64,000 bases of DNA. It comes from Sphingobacteriales bacterium (GTDB lineage Bacteria > Bacteroidota > Bacteroidia > Chitinophagales > UBA2359). Under the pieces are notes generated by a model. That model did not search any database and was not told the DNA's origin. It was given only the letters and a program-made list of their open reading frames with translations. Each line of letters starts with the position of its first letter. Within the stretch, counting starts at the first letter, position 1. Position numbers and translations under genes: made by a program. The stretch lies in the NCBI GenBank assembly GCA_016718845.1, contig JADKCK010000106.1:34969-98968 (forward strand). The letters run 5' to 3'. Shown here one piece after another: positions 15,396-24,217 of the stretch.

Positions 15396-15450
15396 ACCCA
15401 ACAATACACACACATCAAGGCTACCGCCCTGCATACCAACAGCGACCAAT
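15396..15450 (+). repeat. Half attC-like site truncated at the sulfotransferase segment
   Basis: ACCCAAC (15396-15402) is a perfect RYYYAAC box and is followed by AATACACACACATC, as in element 2 at 14964. The matching right half with GTT is absent before the sulfotransferase start at 15487. Confidence 0.3.
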
Positions 15451-15486
15451 GAATATACTTTTTTAAACTTTTTATAATTATAAGGT

Positions 15487-16674
15487 ATGATTTTAAAAAA
15501 TATTACAGGCAATTGGTTTTCAAAGGCACGGACTTTCGACAAGGAAAATGAAAGCCTAAATCATTTCTGGTGGCGGCACCACTTGCTCTCCATTCAGGCT
15601 GTTAAACGCACTTTCGGCTTGGGATTGGGCTTGGTCAAAGTATCGATTCTCCATACGCTGTGGCGCGGAATCATCATGCTCTTCATGCAGCTTGACAAGG
15701 TTTTCTATCCAGCTTGGAGTCGCACAACTATTGATAGACCAGTATTCATCATCGGTCATCCGCGCTCCGGAACCACGATGCTGCACCGCAGTTTGACTTC
15801 AACTGGCGACTTTGTGGTCTTCAAATTCTGGCACTTGGTCTTTCCATCTCTTACCCTACGCAGGCTTTTGAACCCACTGATATCCTATCTTATTCGGCAT
15901 GGAAAAGATGTCATCGTACCCAAGGAGGTAGGGCATTTTGCTGCATTGGGAGAAGTGGATGAGGAAGATTTTCTTTTTCTTTTTCAGGCATTGACACAGT
16001 TCTATCCTCCTTTGAGTGGTTTGGCTTTCGCCGAGAAAGACTTCGACGAAATGGTGTTCTGCGATGCACTTCCAGCAAAACTACGTCGCCAGAGTATGGC
16101 GTGGTTTGATGGGTGCATCCGCAGACAAATGCTGTTCACAGGGCGTAAGCGCATAGTGACTAAAATGAACTACTCTGCCATGCGCGTCCGCACCCTGCTC
16201 GAAACTTATCCCGATGCACGCATCGTTTATGTGGTTCGTTCCCCACTTGATACAATCCCTTCGCACCTGTCGCTTCATCAAAACGTGTGTTACCACCAAT
16301 GGGGGAAGGACAGAATTCCTCCGGCTGTACTCAACCGATATATTTTACGCCGTTACAAGCACAACGTTAGTCTTTACCAGTACGTCGAAGACTTGCTTGC
16401 GACGGGCGCGCTGCCATCATCAAAAGTTATCACCATACAATACGAGGACATGATGAATGATTTGGAGGCGGAAGTTGCCCGTGTGGCGACATTTTGCGAA
16501 CTTGACATTTCTGACTCATTGCGTCACTCTATTGCCGACCAAGCTGGCGTACAACGTGGCTACAAGCGCGACCACAACAATCAAAAATTGGAGAACTTTG
16601 GGCTTACTTCTGCCGATATAGTGCGTGACTTGAGCTTTATCTTCGACCGATACGGTTTTGACCGCGAGGTCTAA
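15487..16674 (+). CDS. Sulfotransferase family protein
   Basis: This 395-residue protein has the PAPS-binding 5'-phosphosulfate loop FIIGHPRSGTTMLH (residues 87-100) and the 3'-phosphate motif RIVYVVRSPLDTIPSH (245-260), characteristic of PAPS-dependent sulfotransferases; a later RGYKRDH basic stretch completes the pocket. The acceptor is unknown. GC content and codon choice are visibly higher than in flanking genes, pointing to acquisition. CysN at 50.9 kb is part of the PAPS supply route. There is no signal peptide; the hydrophobic segment at 48-68 may be membrane-associated. Confidence 0.85.
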   Translation: MILKNITGNWFSKARTFDKENESLNHFWWRHHLLSIQAVKRTFGLGLGLVKVSILHTLWRGIIMLFMQLDKVFYPAWSRTTIDRPVFIIGHPRSGTTMLHRSLTSTGDFVVFKFWHLVFPSLTLRRLLNPLISYLIRHGKDVIVPKEVGHFAALGEVDEEDFLFLFQALTQFYPPLSGLAFAEKDFDEMVFCDALPAKLRRQSMAWFDGCIRRQMLFTGRKRIVTKMNYSAMRVRTLLETYPDARIVYVVRSPLDTIPSHLSLHQNVCYHQWGKDRIPPAVLNRYILRRYKHNVSLYQYVEDLLATGALPSSKVITIQYEDMMNDLEAEVARVATFCELDISDSLRHSIADQAGVQRGYKRDHNNQKLENFGLTSADIVRDLSFIFDRYGFDREV

Positions 16675-16976
16675 CGAGAAAAACTTACTATAATATGGAC
16701 TGCCAGCAATATTGAATGCTCGCGCCAAAAACTTGACTAATTCCGAAAAATTATAGACAAAGGGGGACAACATCATTAACGGAATTTTTCGCAAAATCCC
16801 TCTTTCGTCGCTTTTTATCGCTTATTTTCGTGGCTTAACTTAACGAAAATGAAGAGGTGTTGGGCGAAAAAAAAACTAAAAATAAAAGGGGCTTAAACCT
16901 GAACACCCCTCCGTTTTGGGAAAATAGTAGGGCGCGACACTGCCAAATAAAGCGTATTTGTGGGCAAAAATAATAT
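16675..16976 (+). promoter_or_regulatory. Gap and probable leader of the cold-shock gene
   Basis: The gap contains an inverted repeat CGAAAAATT/AATTTTTCG (16744-16752/16783-16791). Two mutually exclusive short pairings follow near the gene: GGTGTT (16856-16861) with AACACC (16902-16907), and AGGGG (16887-16891) with CCCCT (16906-16910). Competing folds of this sort are seen in cspA-type thermosensing leaders; here it is only a suggestion. Confidence 0.25.
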
Positions 16977-17180
16977 ATGGCACAAGGAACTGTAAAATGG
17001 TTTAATTCAGAAAAAGGCTTTGGTTTTATCACCCCAGAGGATGGGTCAGCCGACGTATTTGTTCATTTTTCAGCAATAACAAGTGATGGATATAAGGCAT
17101 TAGATGAGGGGCAACAAGTTGAATTTGATGTTACACAAGGACAGAAAGGGCCACAGGCAGAAAATGTATGCAAGATCTAA
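16977..17180 (+). CDS. Cold-shock domain protein (CspA family)
   Basis: The 67-residue protein starts MAQGTVKWFNSEKGFGFI. Both RNA-binding motifs are intact: RNP1 KGFGFI (residues 14-19) and RNP2 VFVHF (29-33), and length is typical for a single cold-shock domain. It acts as an RNA chaperone binding single-stranded RNA or DNA in the cytosol. It is closed by a strong terminator at 17203. Confidence 0.95.
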   Translation: MAQGTVKWFNSEKGFGFITPEDGSADVFVHFSAITSDGYKALDEGQQVEFDVTQGQKGPQAENVCKI

Positions 17181-17202
17181 TGGCAACCACAAAACAAAAA
17201 AA

Positions 17203-17245
17203 TACAACCATTTTTGGAAAATGCCGAAAATGGTTGTACTTTTTA
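17203..17245 (+). terminator. Terminator of the cold-shock gene
   Basis: TACAACCATTTT and AAAATGGTTGTA pair perfectly around a 12-base loop, then CTTTTTAT. Confidence 0.85.
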
Positions 17246-17270
17246 TGCCCAATACCTACTCCCAAAAACA

Positions 17271-17311
17271 AAAAACACCCCTTTAAAGCAATGCTTCAAA
17301 GGGGTGTTTTT
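17271..17311 (-). terminator. Terminator of the acyl-CoA dehydrogenase gene
   Basis: AAAAACACCCCTTT...AAAGGGGTGTTTTT with an inner AAGCA/TGCTT pairing; on the minus strand it is followed by a T run and lies 13 bases past the stop. Confidence 0.85.
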
Positions 17312-17323
17312 TTTATAAACCGC

Positions 17324-18961
17324 TTATGCCAAACGCTCGAACAAACCGGTAAAGGTCATCATTTCGGCAAGATTGGTAATTTTTATTTTGCCAAACATAA
17401 CCGCCATTTGAGCATTCTCTCGCCCAAGTTCAACACCTTCGTAGGTGCTGTCGGTGGTTGTTACTTTGCAAGTAGGGTCGCCTACAAAGCCTTCGGTTAC
17501 AACGCAGGCGTTGTCTTTAATGTGTACGGTAAATTGCCCGCCATTGCCACCCGAAATATCCAACTGAACATTCGACTCGTAGCCCGGTGCAAGTTTGTGT
17601 GTTTTAAGACGCGATGGTAACGAAAGTACAATTTCGCGCGCAGTTTGTGGAGCTGCCATTTGTGTTGTTTCTTGATTTTGAGAAGATGAAGAAATATTAT
17701 TATTTATGTTGTTTTCTGTATTGCTTTCTGGTTGTTCAACAGCCATTGTTTGGGTAACAGCCGCCTTTGGTTGAGCATTAGCGGCAACGGGGCGCTCGTA
17801 GCCCGATTTAAAAGTTACGTTGTCAATAATTATCTTAGCTAATATCTCGCGCATAATTGCCGACGTGCCACCCACAATAGTACCTACGCGGGCATCTCGG
17901 TACAGTCGCTCAATAGGATACTCTTCCATATAACCAAATCCGCCAAAAAATTGCAAGCACACATCGGCGGCTTTTTTGGCAACTTCGGTGGTTAGCAATT
18001 TCACCATCGAGCATTCTTTAACAGCCGTTTCGCCTTGTTCGTATAACCACGATGCGTAATAAGTTAGCTGTTTAGCTGCCTCTACTTCGGTGGCAATATC
18101 TACCAAATCGTGGCGTATAGTTTGGTATTTGGCAATAGGTTTGCCAAAAGCTTGGCGTTCGTTAATATATTTAAGGGTTAGTTCCATGCCTATTTCGGCA
18201 CCCGCAATAGCGCCAATACCTGCAATTAGCCGTTCTAACTGAAAACTTTCCATGATATAGTAAAAGCCCATGCCCTCTTGTCCAATCAAGTTGCGGGCAG
18301 GTACTCGCACATTATCAAAAAACAGTTCGGCGGTATCCGACGAGTGCCAACCCATTTTACGCAATTTTGATGCCGAAAAACCCGCACACTCGCGGTCAAC
18401 AATAATTAGGCTAACCCCCTCAACACCTTTTGTATTAGGTAATCGGCAGGCTACTACCACAAAATCGGCATAACAACCATTGGTGATAAAAGTTTTTGAG
18501 CCATTAATTACATACTCGTCGCCCTCAAGGCGGGCTGTTGTGCGCAAAGCTGCCACATCCGAGCCGCCACCGGGTTCGGTAATAGCCAATGCACCTACTT
18601 TTTGCCCGCTAATAGCAGCCGTTAAATATTGTTGTTTGATATATGGGCTACCTGCTTTGGCAATATGTGCCACCGACATATACTGGTGCACCCCAAGTGC
18701 CGCCGCAAAGCCGCCCATCATCGAGCGAGCTACCTCTTCTGTCCAAACCACCGAGTAGAAAAAATCGAGGTTCGTGCCGCCGTACTCTTCGGGCAAATTT
18801 AAGCCCAAAAAACCTAATTCGCCCATTCGGTGCCAAATTTGGCGTGGTATTTCGCGTTTTTCTTCCCATTCGGTGGCGTATGGCAATACTTCGGCTTCTA
18901 TAAATTGTCGTGCCGATTGACGAAAAAGTTGGTGATCGTCGTTAAAATAAAGCGATTTCAT
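17324..18961 (-). CDS. Acyl-CoA dehydrogenase fused to a C-terminal SCP2 sterol-carrier domain
   Basis: I start it at the ATG at 18961 (MKSLYFNDDHQLFR), giving 545 residues; a longer frame adds 43 unlike residues. Residues 1-380 form a complete acyl-CoA dehydrogenase: ALAITEPGGGSD flavin loop, KTFITNG, ERQAFGKPI, RDARVGTIVGGTSAI. The EGTS catalytic Glu is Gly (GGTS), as in long-chain and isovaleryl enzymes, whose base lies on helix G; an LERL glutamate is present there. A Q/N/S-rich linker (about 400-430) leads to an SCP2 domain (LDISGGNGGQFTVHIKDN...DSTYEGVELGR). Electrons should go to EtfAB. SCP2 may present lipid-like acyl-CoA. Confidence 0.85.
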   Translation of the reverse strand: MKSLYFNDDHQLFRQSARQFIEAEVLPYATEWEEKREIPRQIWHRMGELGFLGLNLPEEYGGTNLDFFYSVVWTEEVARSMMGGFAAALGVHQYMSVAHIAKAGSPYIKQQYLTAAISGQKVGALAITEPGGGSDVAALRTTARLEGDEYVINGSKTFITNGCYADFVVVACRLPNTKGVEGVSLIIVDRECAGFSASKLRKMGWHSSDTAELFFDNVRVPARNLIGQEGMGFYYIMESFQLERLIAGIGAIAGAEIGMELTLKYINERQAFGKPIAKYQTIRHDLVDIATEVEAAKQLTYYASWLYEQGETAVKECSMVKLLTTEVAKKAADVCLQFFGGFGYMEEYPIERLYRDARVGTIVGGTSAIMREILAKIIIDNVTFKSGYERPVAANAQPKAAVTQTMAVEQPESNTENNINNNISSSSQNQETTQMAAPQTAREIVLSLPSRLKTHKLAPGYESNVQLDISGGNGGQFTVHIKDNACVVTEGFVGDPTCKVTTTDSTYEGVELGRENAQMAVMFGKIKITNLAEMMTFTGLFERLA

Positions 18962-19481
18962 AAGTAAATAGGCGGTTAATAGGTGAAATATTGGGCAATT
19001 TTGATGTTTTTTAGAAAGATTTTCCCAAAACTGCCAAATTGAGCCGTAAAAATAAGCCAAAAAATTGACATTAAGTAGGTATTTCCACAACTTTCAGAAA
19101 ATTTTGAAAGTTTTGTAACAAAAGATAAGAACTAAATTGTAAATTGTAAATTGTAAATCACCTATAAATTGAACTTTTCTTAGCTTGGTAGCACACTATT
19201 TTTTTAGTAAATGCTACTTTTTGCAAAAAATGTCGTACTTTTGTCCGTTAAAAGTAAAAAGTAGCTGGCAGATACCTTTAGCAACACAAAAAATACTTGC
19301 TTTTGTCAGGTAGGTAGTAAACCAATCAGCCAATAAAATACATTTGCTTCGCGCAGTTCCATATTCGGTGCTGATGGCACCTTTTGTCTGCCCATAAATC
19401 AAACGGTTTGCGCCTAAAAACGGGCAGCTCCTTGTAAAATAGCAAACACACCCCAATATCAAAAATAAAGACACCTTAAAT
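18962..19481. other. Divergent intergenic region with promoter inverted repeat
   Basis: The 520-base gap between the acyl-CoA dehydrogenase and PBP1A genes contains a small ACTTTCA/TGAAAGT hairpin near 19090. Three copies of TAAATTG lie at 19133-19153. A TACTTTTG -7 element (19236-19243) is bracketed by a perfect 10-bp inverted repeat GCTACTTTTT (19213-19222)/AAAAAGTAGC (19256-19265). The bracket could be an operator. Nothing else is recognised, and the PBP1A leader would be about 230 bases. Confidence 0.4.
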
Positions 19482-21839
19482 ATGTCCCAACCTTCATCTT
19501 CGCCAAACAACAAAAAACAACTTATCCAGCATTACAACAAACTAATGTGGATGGGATACGCCGCTTTATTGGGCTTTATTGTACTATTTTTTATGGGTGT
19601 ATCGTGGGGTTTGTTGGGCGCTATGCCTACCTTTACCGAGCTCGAAAGCCCCAAAAGTGCCTTAGCATCAGAGGTGTATGGCATAGACGGTACCTTAATA
19701 GGCAAGTTTTTTGTAGAAGACCGAACTAATACCAACTTCGAAGAACTACCCAAAACAATGGTAGATGCCCTTACCTGTACCGAAGACGTGCGCTTTTACG
19801 AACACTCGGGTATTGATTATCAAGGCACAATAAGCGCTTTTACCCAATTTTTTGTAGGCTCGGATAGGGGTGGAGCAAGCACACTAACGCAACAGCTAGC
19901 CAAAAATTTGTTTCACGACAAACCAAGCAGCACTATTGGCAGGGTAAAACAAAAATTTAAAGAATGGATAATTGCCATTCAGTTAGAGCGCGCCTATACC
20001 AAAGAAGAGTTAATTAATATGTACCTAAATACGGTGTCGTTTAGCAACAACGCACATGGTATAAAATCGGCGGCACGTACTTATTTTAACACATCCCCCG
20101 ATTCGTTGCAACTACACCAAGGGGCAATGTTGGTAGGTATGCTTAAAGCACCCTCGTACTACAACCCTTTGCGCCACCCCGACCGTGCTAAATCGCGCCG
20201 CAACACCGTTATCGAACAACTACAAAAGTACAACAAAATACCCGCCGACACCGCATTAGCATACAAACAAAAAGCACTTGAGTTAGACATAAATTTGCAA
20301 GATAGCGAAGGTACATTTGCTCCGCATTTTTTAGAATACATAAAACAAGAAGCAAAAAACTGGGCTAAAACCGTAACCAAAGTAGACGGCGAGCCTTACG
20401 ATATTTACCGCGACGGGCTAAAAATATACACCACCCTTAACTCGCCCCTGCAAAAATATGCCGAAGAAGCCGTACACGAACACATGCGCGACCTCCAAAA
20501 ACAATTCGATGAGCATTGGAAGGGCAAAGACCCATGGAGCGATTTACCCAAGGCTGTACTTGGCAAAAAAGATGTTTGGTATGGCGAAAACGAACTGATT
20601 TATAGGGCGGTTAAAAACTCGGAGCGATACCTAGAAATGAAAGCCGCTAATGTGTCGGAAACCGACATTAAAAAGGCATTTACTACACCCACTAAAATGA
20701 ACCTTTTTACGTGGAAAAATAAAAATAACGAACAATTAGATACCCTTGTATCGCCATTAGACTCTATTAAATACGTAAAACGATTTTTAAACACGGGTTT
20801 CTTAGCCCTCGACCCTACCACAGGTTATGTTTTGTCGTGGGTTGGTGGTATTAACTTTAAGTATTTTAAATACGACAATGTTCGTATTAGCTCGAAACGA
20901 CAAGCAGGCTCTACCTTTAAGCCTTTTACATACGCCGTAGCCATTCAAAATGGTTGGTCGCCGTGCCGCATGGTGCCTAACTTGCCCGTTGTTTTCGAGG
21001 AATACCAAAACTGGAGCCCACAAAACGCAAGTGGTTTTATGTCGGGCAGCATGGTGTCGCTTAAAACAGGTTTGGCTTACTCTATTAACCGCGTAACGGC
21101 TTATTTAATGAAACAAGTGGGTCCCGAATCGGTTATTGACCTGGCTCGCCGCATGGGTGTCGAAAGCCCCATGAAACCCGTACCGTCTATTTGTTTAGGC
21201 TCTATGGATATGTCGGTGGTAGAAATGGTGGGGGCTTATGGCACATTTGCCAATCGGGGCTTTTATGCCAAACCTATGGCTATTTTGCGCATCGAGGATA
21301 AAAACGGCAATGTTATCCAAAACTTTACCACCACCAAAGCCGAAGCCATGAGCGAACAAGTAGCTTATGCCATGGTAAGTATGTTAAAAGGCGTGGTTGA
21401 TTTTGGTACCGCCAAACGCATACGCAGCACCTACGGCTTACGCGCCGAAATTGCAGGTAAAACAGGTACTACCAACGACAACTCGGACGGCTGGTTTATT
21501 GGCGTTGTACCCCGAATTTGCGCAGGAGCTTGGGTTGGTGGAGACGAAAAATCTATCCGTTTCAGAAGCACCGCATTAGGCTCGGGTTCTAATATGGCAC
21601 TACCTATATGGGCAAAATTTATGAGCAAAGTATACAACAACAAAGCCACTTCCATTACCCAAAACGACCGCTTTATTAGACCCGTTGATATGAACATTGA
21701 GCTCGATTGCTACAAATATACAGGCGTTGGCGGATATACCTCGGTGGTTGGTGCAACCGTCGACTCGGCAGGTAATGTAATTGTAGATACCACCAAACAA
21801 GCACCCAAAGAGTTTGATTATAATAATCAGTCGGAGTAG
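19482..21839 (+). CDS. mrcA: Class A penicillin-binding protein 1A (glycosyltransferase/transpeptidase)
   Basis: This 785-residue protein has a short cytosolic tail and one membrane anchor (about 24-46). A GT51 glycosyltransferase domain follows, with EDVRFYEHSGID (E101 catalytic) and GGASTLTQQLAKNLF. The transpeptidase motifs are GSTFKPF (S477, K480), SIN (S534, N536) and KTGTT (K660). It polymerises and cross-links peptidoglycan from lipid II on the periplasmic side. Length and domain order are standard for Bacteroidota PBP1A/PonA. It is monocistronic, with a strong terminator 84 bases after the stop. Confidence 0.95.
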   Translation: MSQPSSSPNNKKQLIQHYNKLMWMGYAALLGFIVLFFMGVSWGLLGAMPTFTELESPKSALASEVYGIDGTLIGKFFVEDRTNTNFEELPKTMVDALTCTEDVRFYEHSGIDYQGTISAFTQFFVGSDRGGASTLTQQLAKNLFHDKPSSTIGRVKQKFKEWIIAIQLERAYTKEELINMYLNTVSFSNNAHGIKSAARTYFNTSPDSLQLHQGAMLVGMLKAPSYYNPLRHPDRAKSRRNTVIEQLQKYNKIPADTALAYKQKALELDINLQDSEGTFAPHFLEYIKQEAKNWAKTVTKVDGEPYDIYRDGLKIYTTLNSPLQKYAEEAVHEHMRDLQKQFDEHWKGKDPWSDLPKAVLGKKDVWYGENELIYRAVKNSERYLEMKAANVSETDIKKAFTTPTKMNLFTWKNKNNEQLDTLVSPLDSIKYVKRFLNTGFLALDPTTGYVLSWVGGINFKYFKYDNVRISSKRQAGSTFKPFTYAVAIQNGWSPCRMVPNLPVVFEEYQNWSPQNASGFMSGSMVSLKTGLAYSINRVTAYLMKQVGPESVIDLARRMGVESPMKPVPSICLGSMDMSVVEMVGAYGTFANRGFYAKPMAILRIEDKNGNVIQNFTTTKAEAMSEQVAYAMVSMLKGVVDFGTAKRIRSTYGLRAEIAGKTGTTNDNSDGWFIGVVPRICAGAWVGGDEKSIRFRSTALGSGSNMALPIWAKFMSKVYNNKATSITQNDRFIRPVDMNIELDCYKYTGVGGYTSVVGATVDSAGNVIVDTTKQAPKEFDYNNQSE

Positions 21840-21923
21840 GTAACGAGTATTATACATGCCTTATATTTTGGCATTTTTAACTATGCTTGTATAACATCCC
21901 GAAGGTGCTTTTATTACAACAAG

Positions 21924-21982
21924 AGGCACAGAGTACATGGAGATTTATTTTCTCTATGTACGCTGTGCCTCCTGTTTTTTTA
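21924..21982 (+). terminator. Terminator of the PBP1A gene
   Basis: A 20-bp stem with two mismatches (AGGCACAGAGTACATGGAGA against TCTCTATGTACGCTGTGCCT), 7-base loop, then a T run. The remainder of the 21840-22199 gap holds only the pckA terminator. Confidence 0.85.
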
Positions 21983-22139
21983 TTTAATTGTATGTAATAA
22001 ATCAATAGGTTGATATAGTAAATCAAGTAGCAGGTATTTTTTGGGGGCGGGCCGGGTCATTTTTTGTAAAGAAACCATGATTCTCTCCTATCAGCAATGT
22101 ATGTCCAACTTTACGCTATTGTCCATATTAGATGCGCTA

Positions 22140-22180
22140 AAAAAACGCCCAACTTGCAGGTAACAAGTTGGGCGTTTTTT
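22140..22180 (-). terminator. Terminator of pckA
   Basis: AAAAAACGCCCAACTTG and CAAGTTGGGCGTTTTTT are perfect complements around a 7-base loop, 20 bases past the pckA stop. The stem resembles that of the etfA terminator. Confidence 0.85.
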
Positions 22181-22199
22181 ATGTTTAAAACAAAAAATA

Positions 22200-23816
22200 C
22201 TAAGTTAATGCAGGCATTTTAGGTGCTGCCGATAGTATTTCTTGGCTGGCTTTATCGGCAAATTGTTTAAAGTTGTGGGTAAATAGCCCAGCTAATTTTT
22301 CGGCTTGTTTGTCGTAGGCATTTTTATCTGCCCAAGTGTTGCGCGGATTTAAAATTTCGGTAGGCACATTAGGGCAACTTGTTGGCATGTTAAAGCCAAA
22401 AATGGGGTCAACTTCGTAATGCACATGTGTTAGCTGATTGTTTAGGGCAGCAGTAATCATGGCGCGGGTGTAGCGCAGTTTCATGCGCGAGCCAACACCA
22501 TAAGCACCGCCGCTCCAGCCTGTGTTAATAAGCCAAACCGATATGTTGCTGTTTTTTAGCTTGTTACCCAACATTTGGGCGTAAGTGGCGGGGTGCAAGG
22601 GCAAAAATACCCGACCAAAACAAGCCGAAAAAGTACTTTGTGGTTCTATAACACCCGCCTCGGTGCCTGCTACTTTGGCAGTATAACCCGATATGAAGTG
22701 ATACATGGCTTGCTCGGCGGTAAGGCGTGTAATAGGAGGTAGCACACCAAAGGCATCGCAAGTCAAGAAAAAGATGTTTTGTGGCACATTGCCCATTGAG
22801 TTATCCATTATATTGTCAATAAAATGGATAGGATAACTTACGCGGGTGTTTTCTGTCACCGATTTATCGGTATAATCTACTGTTCGGGTATTGGGGTAAA
22901 AGCGCACATTTTCGAGCAATGCGCCGTGTTTAATAGCCTCGTATATTTGTGGTTCTCTTTCGGCTGATAAGTCGATGGTTTTGGCATAGCAACCACCCTC
23001 GAAATTAAATACCGTATTCTCCGACCAGCCATGTTCATCGTCGCCAATAAGGGCGCGGTCGGGGTCGGCAGACAAGGTAGTTTTGCCTGTACCCGATAAG
23101 CCAAAGAACAAAGCGGTATCGCCATTTTTGCCCACATTAGCCGAGCAGTGCATAGATAATACGCCATGTTCGTGGGGCAATAGGAAGTTAAGTACCGAGA
23201 AAATACCTTTTTTAATTTCGCCGGTATAGCCTGTACCGCCAATAATAATGGTTTGGCGGGTAAAATTAAGGATAGCAAAATTGTTTTGACGGGTTCCGTC
23301 TTCGGCGGGGTTAGCTAAAAATCCGGGGGCGGCAAGTATCTGCCAATCGGCGGTAAAGGTGTGTAGTTCGTTTTGTTGTAAACGAATAAACATATTATTA
23401 GCAAATAGTGCTTCCCATGGTTTTTCGGCTATCAGGCGCAACGACAAACGATATTGAGGGTCGGCACAGGCATAGGCTTCTTGTACAAAAACCTCGGGTT
23501 GTTGGTTAAGGTAAGCCAATACTTTATCGTATAGTAAGTCAAACTTTTGAGGGTCAAATGGAATGTTTACTTTACCCCAATCTACGCTATCGGCGGTTTT
23601 ATGGTCTTTTACAATAAAACGGTCTTCGGGCGAGCGACCTGTAAATTTACCTGTGTCGACGGTCACAGCGCCTGTATCGGTTAGTTTGCACTCACCTAAA
23701 ATAAGGGCACGTTCGATAAGCTCTGCGGCTGGCAGATTCCAGTAAATAGTGGGCTGTGTTAGACCCAATGAAGCTAAATCGGTTGAAGGGTTTTTGATGC
23801 CGAATTGTTGCTGCAT
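22200..23816 (-). CDS. pckA: Phosphoenolpyruvate carboxykinase (ATP)
   Basis: From the ATG at 23816 (MQQQFGIKNPSTDLASLGL) the protein has 538 residues, the usual length for ATP-dependent PEPCK. Motifs include VDTGKFTGRSPEDRF, the FFGLSGTGKTTLSADP P-loop, the metal-binding LIGDDEHGW, and FNFEGGCYAKTI. It converts oxaloacetate and ATP to PEP, CO2 and ADP at the start of gluconeogenesis. The longer frame to 23933 adds an unrelated N-terminus and is rejected. The promoter lies 162 bases upstream of the ATG. Confidence 0.95.
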   Translation of the reverse strand: MQQQFGIKNPSTDLASLGLTQPTIYWNLPAAELIERALILGECKLTDTGAVTVDTGKFTGRSPEDRFIVKDHKTADSVDWGKVNIPFDPQKFDLLYDKVLAYLNQQPEVFVQEAYACADPQYRLSLRLIAEKPWEALFANNMFIRLQQNELHTFTADWQILAAPGFLANPAEDGTRQNNFAILNFTRQTIIIGGTGYTGEIKKGIFSVLNFLLPHEHGVLSMHCSANVGKNGDTALFFGLSGTGKTTLSADPDRALIGDDEHGWSENTVFNFEGGCYAKTIDLSAEREPQIYEAIKHGALLENVRFYPNTRTVDYTDKSVTENTRVSYPIHFIDNIMDNSMGNVPQNIFFLTCDAFGVLPPITRLTAEQAMYHFISGYTAKVAGTEAGVIEPQSTFSACFGRVFLPLHPATYAQMLGNKLKNSNISVWLINTGWSGGAYGVGSRMKLRYTRAMITAALNNQLTHVHYEVDPIFGFNMPTSCPNVPTEILNPRNTWADKNAYDKQAEKLAGLFTHNFKQFADKASQEILSAAPKMPALT

Positions 23817-23977
23817 GGTAACAATATTTTGTTTAAATAATTTTAAGACAAATAGATGAATGTAGTGGTTACCATAAGAGTAGGTAGCCTTTGGTGGGTA
23901 TTTAATGTAGACGATTATTTGGCAATGGGTCAAACGTTTTATGTTGAATATTGCCCAAATTAGCTGTTCTACCGGCG

Positions 23978-23985
23978 CAAAGATA
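23978..23985 (-). promoter_or_regulatory. -7 element for pckA
   Basis: Minus-strand TATCTTTG; a TTTCGC sequence lies at about the -33 distance. The rest of the 23817-24217 gap holds just the terminator at 24129. Confidence 0.5.
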
Positions 23986-24128
23986 CGGGTTTTTTGCGAT
24001 TTTGCGAAATTTCGCTAAAAAATTATTTTCTAAACCTAAAAAACTTGCCGCCTTAGTTGTAGGTAATGTTTTTAAAAATGGTGTTTATTTTGTTGCATAA
24101 ATGCCGCATTATCAGCATTATTTAATAA

Positions 24129-24174
24129 AACAAACACCCACAAAAAGTGTTTTAAACTTTTTGGGGTGTTTGTT
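24129..24174. terminator. Long hairpin between pckA and the WecA-like gene
   Basis: AACAAACACCC...GGGTGTTTGTT with inner CAAAAAGT/ACTTTTTG and a 7-base loop; it lies 43 bases past the stop of the minus-strand transferase gene. Confidence 0.8.
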
Positions 24175-24217
24175 AATTTTTTTTTAAATTATATTACTAA
24201 CGAATAAAAACTTAGTG

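Noticed and set aside
19133..19158. Three and a half TAAATTG units
   Set aside because: Too short and low in complexity to claim more than a simple repeat.
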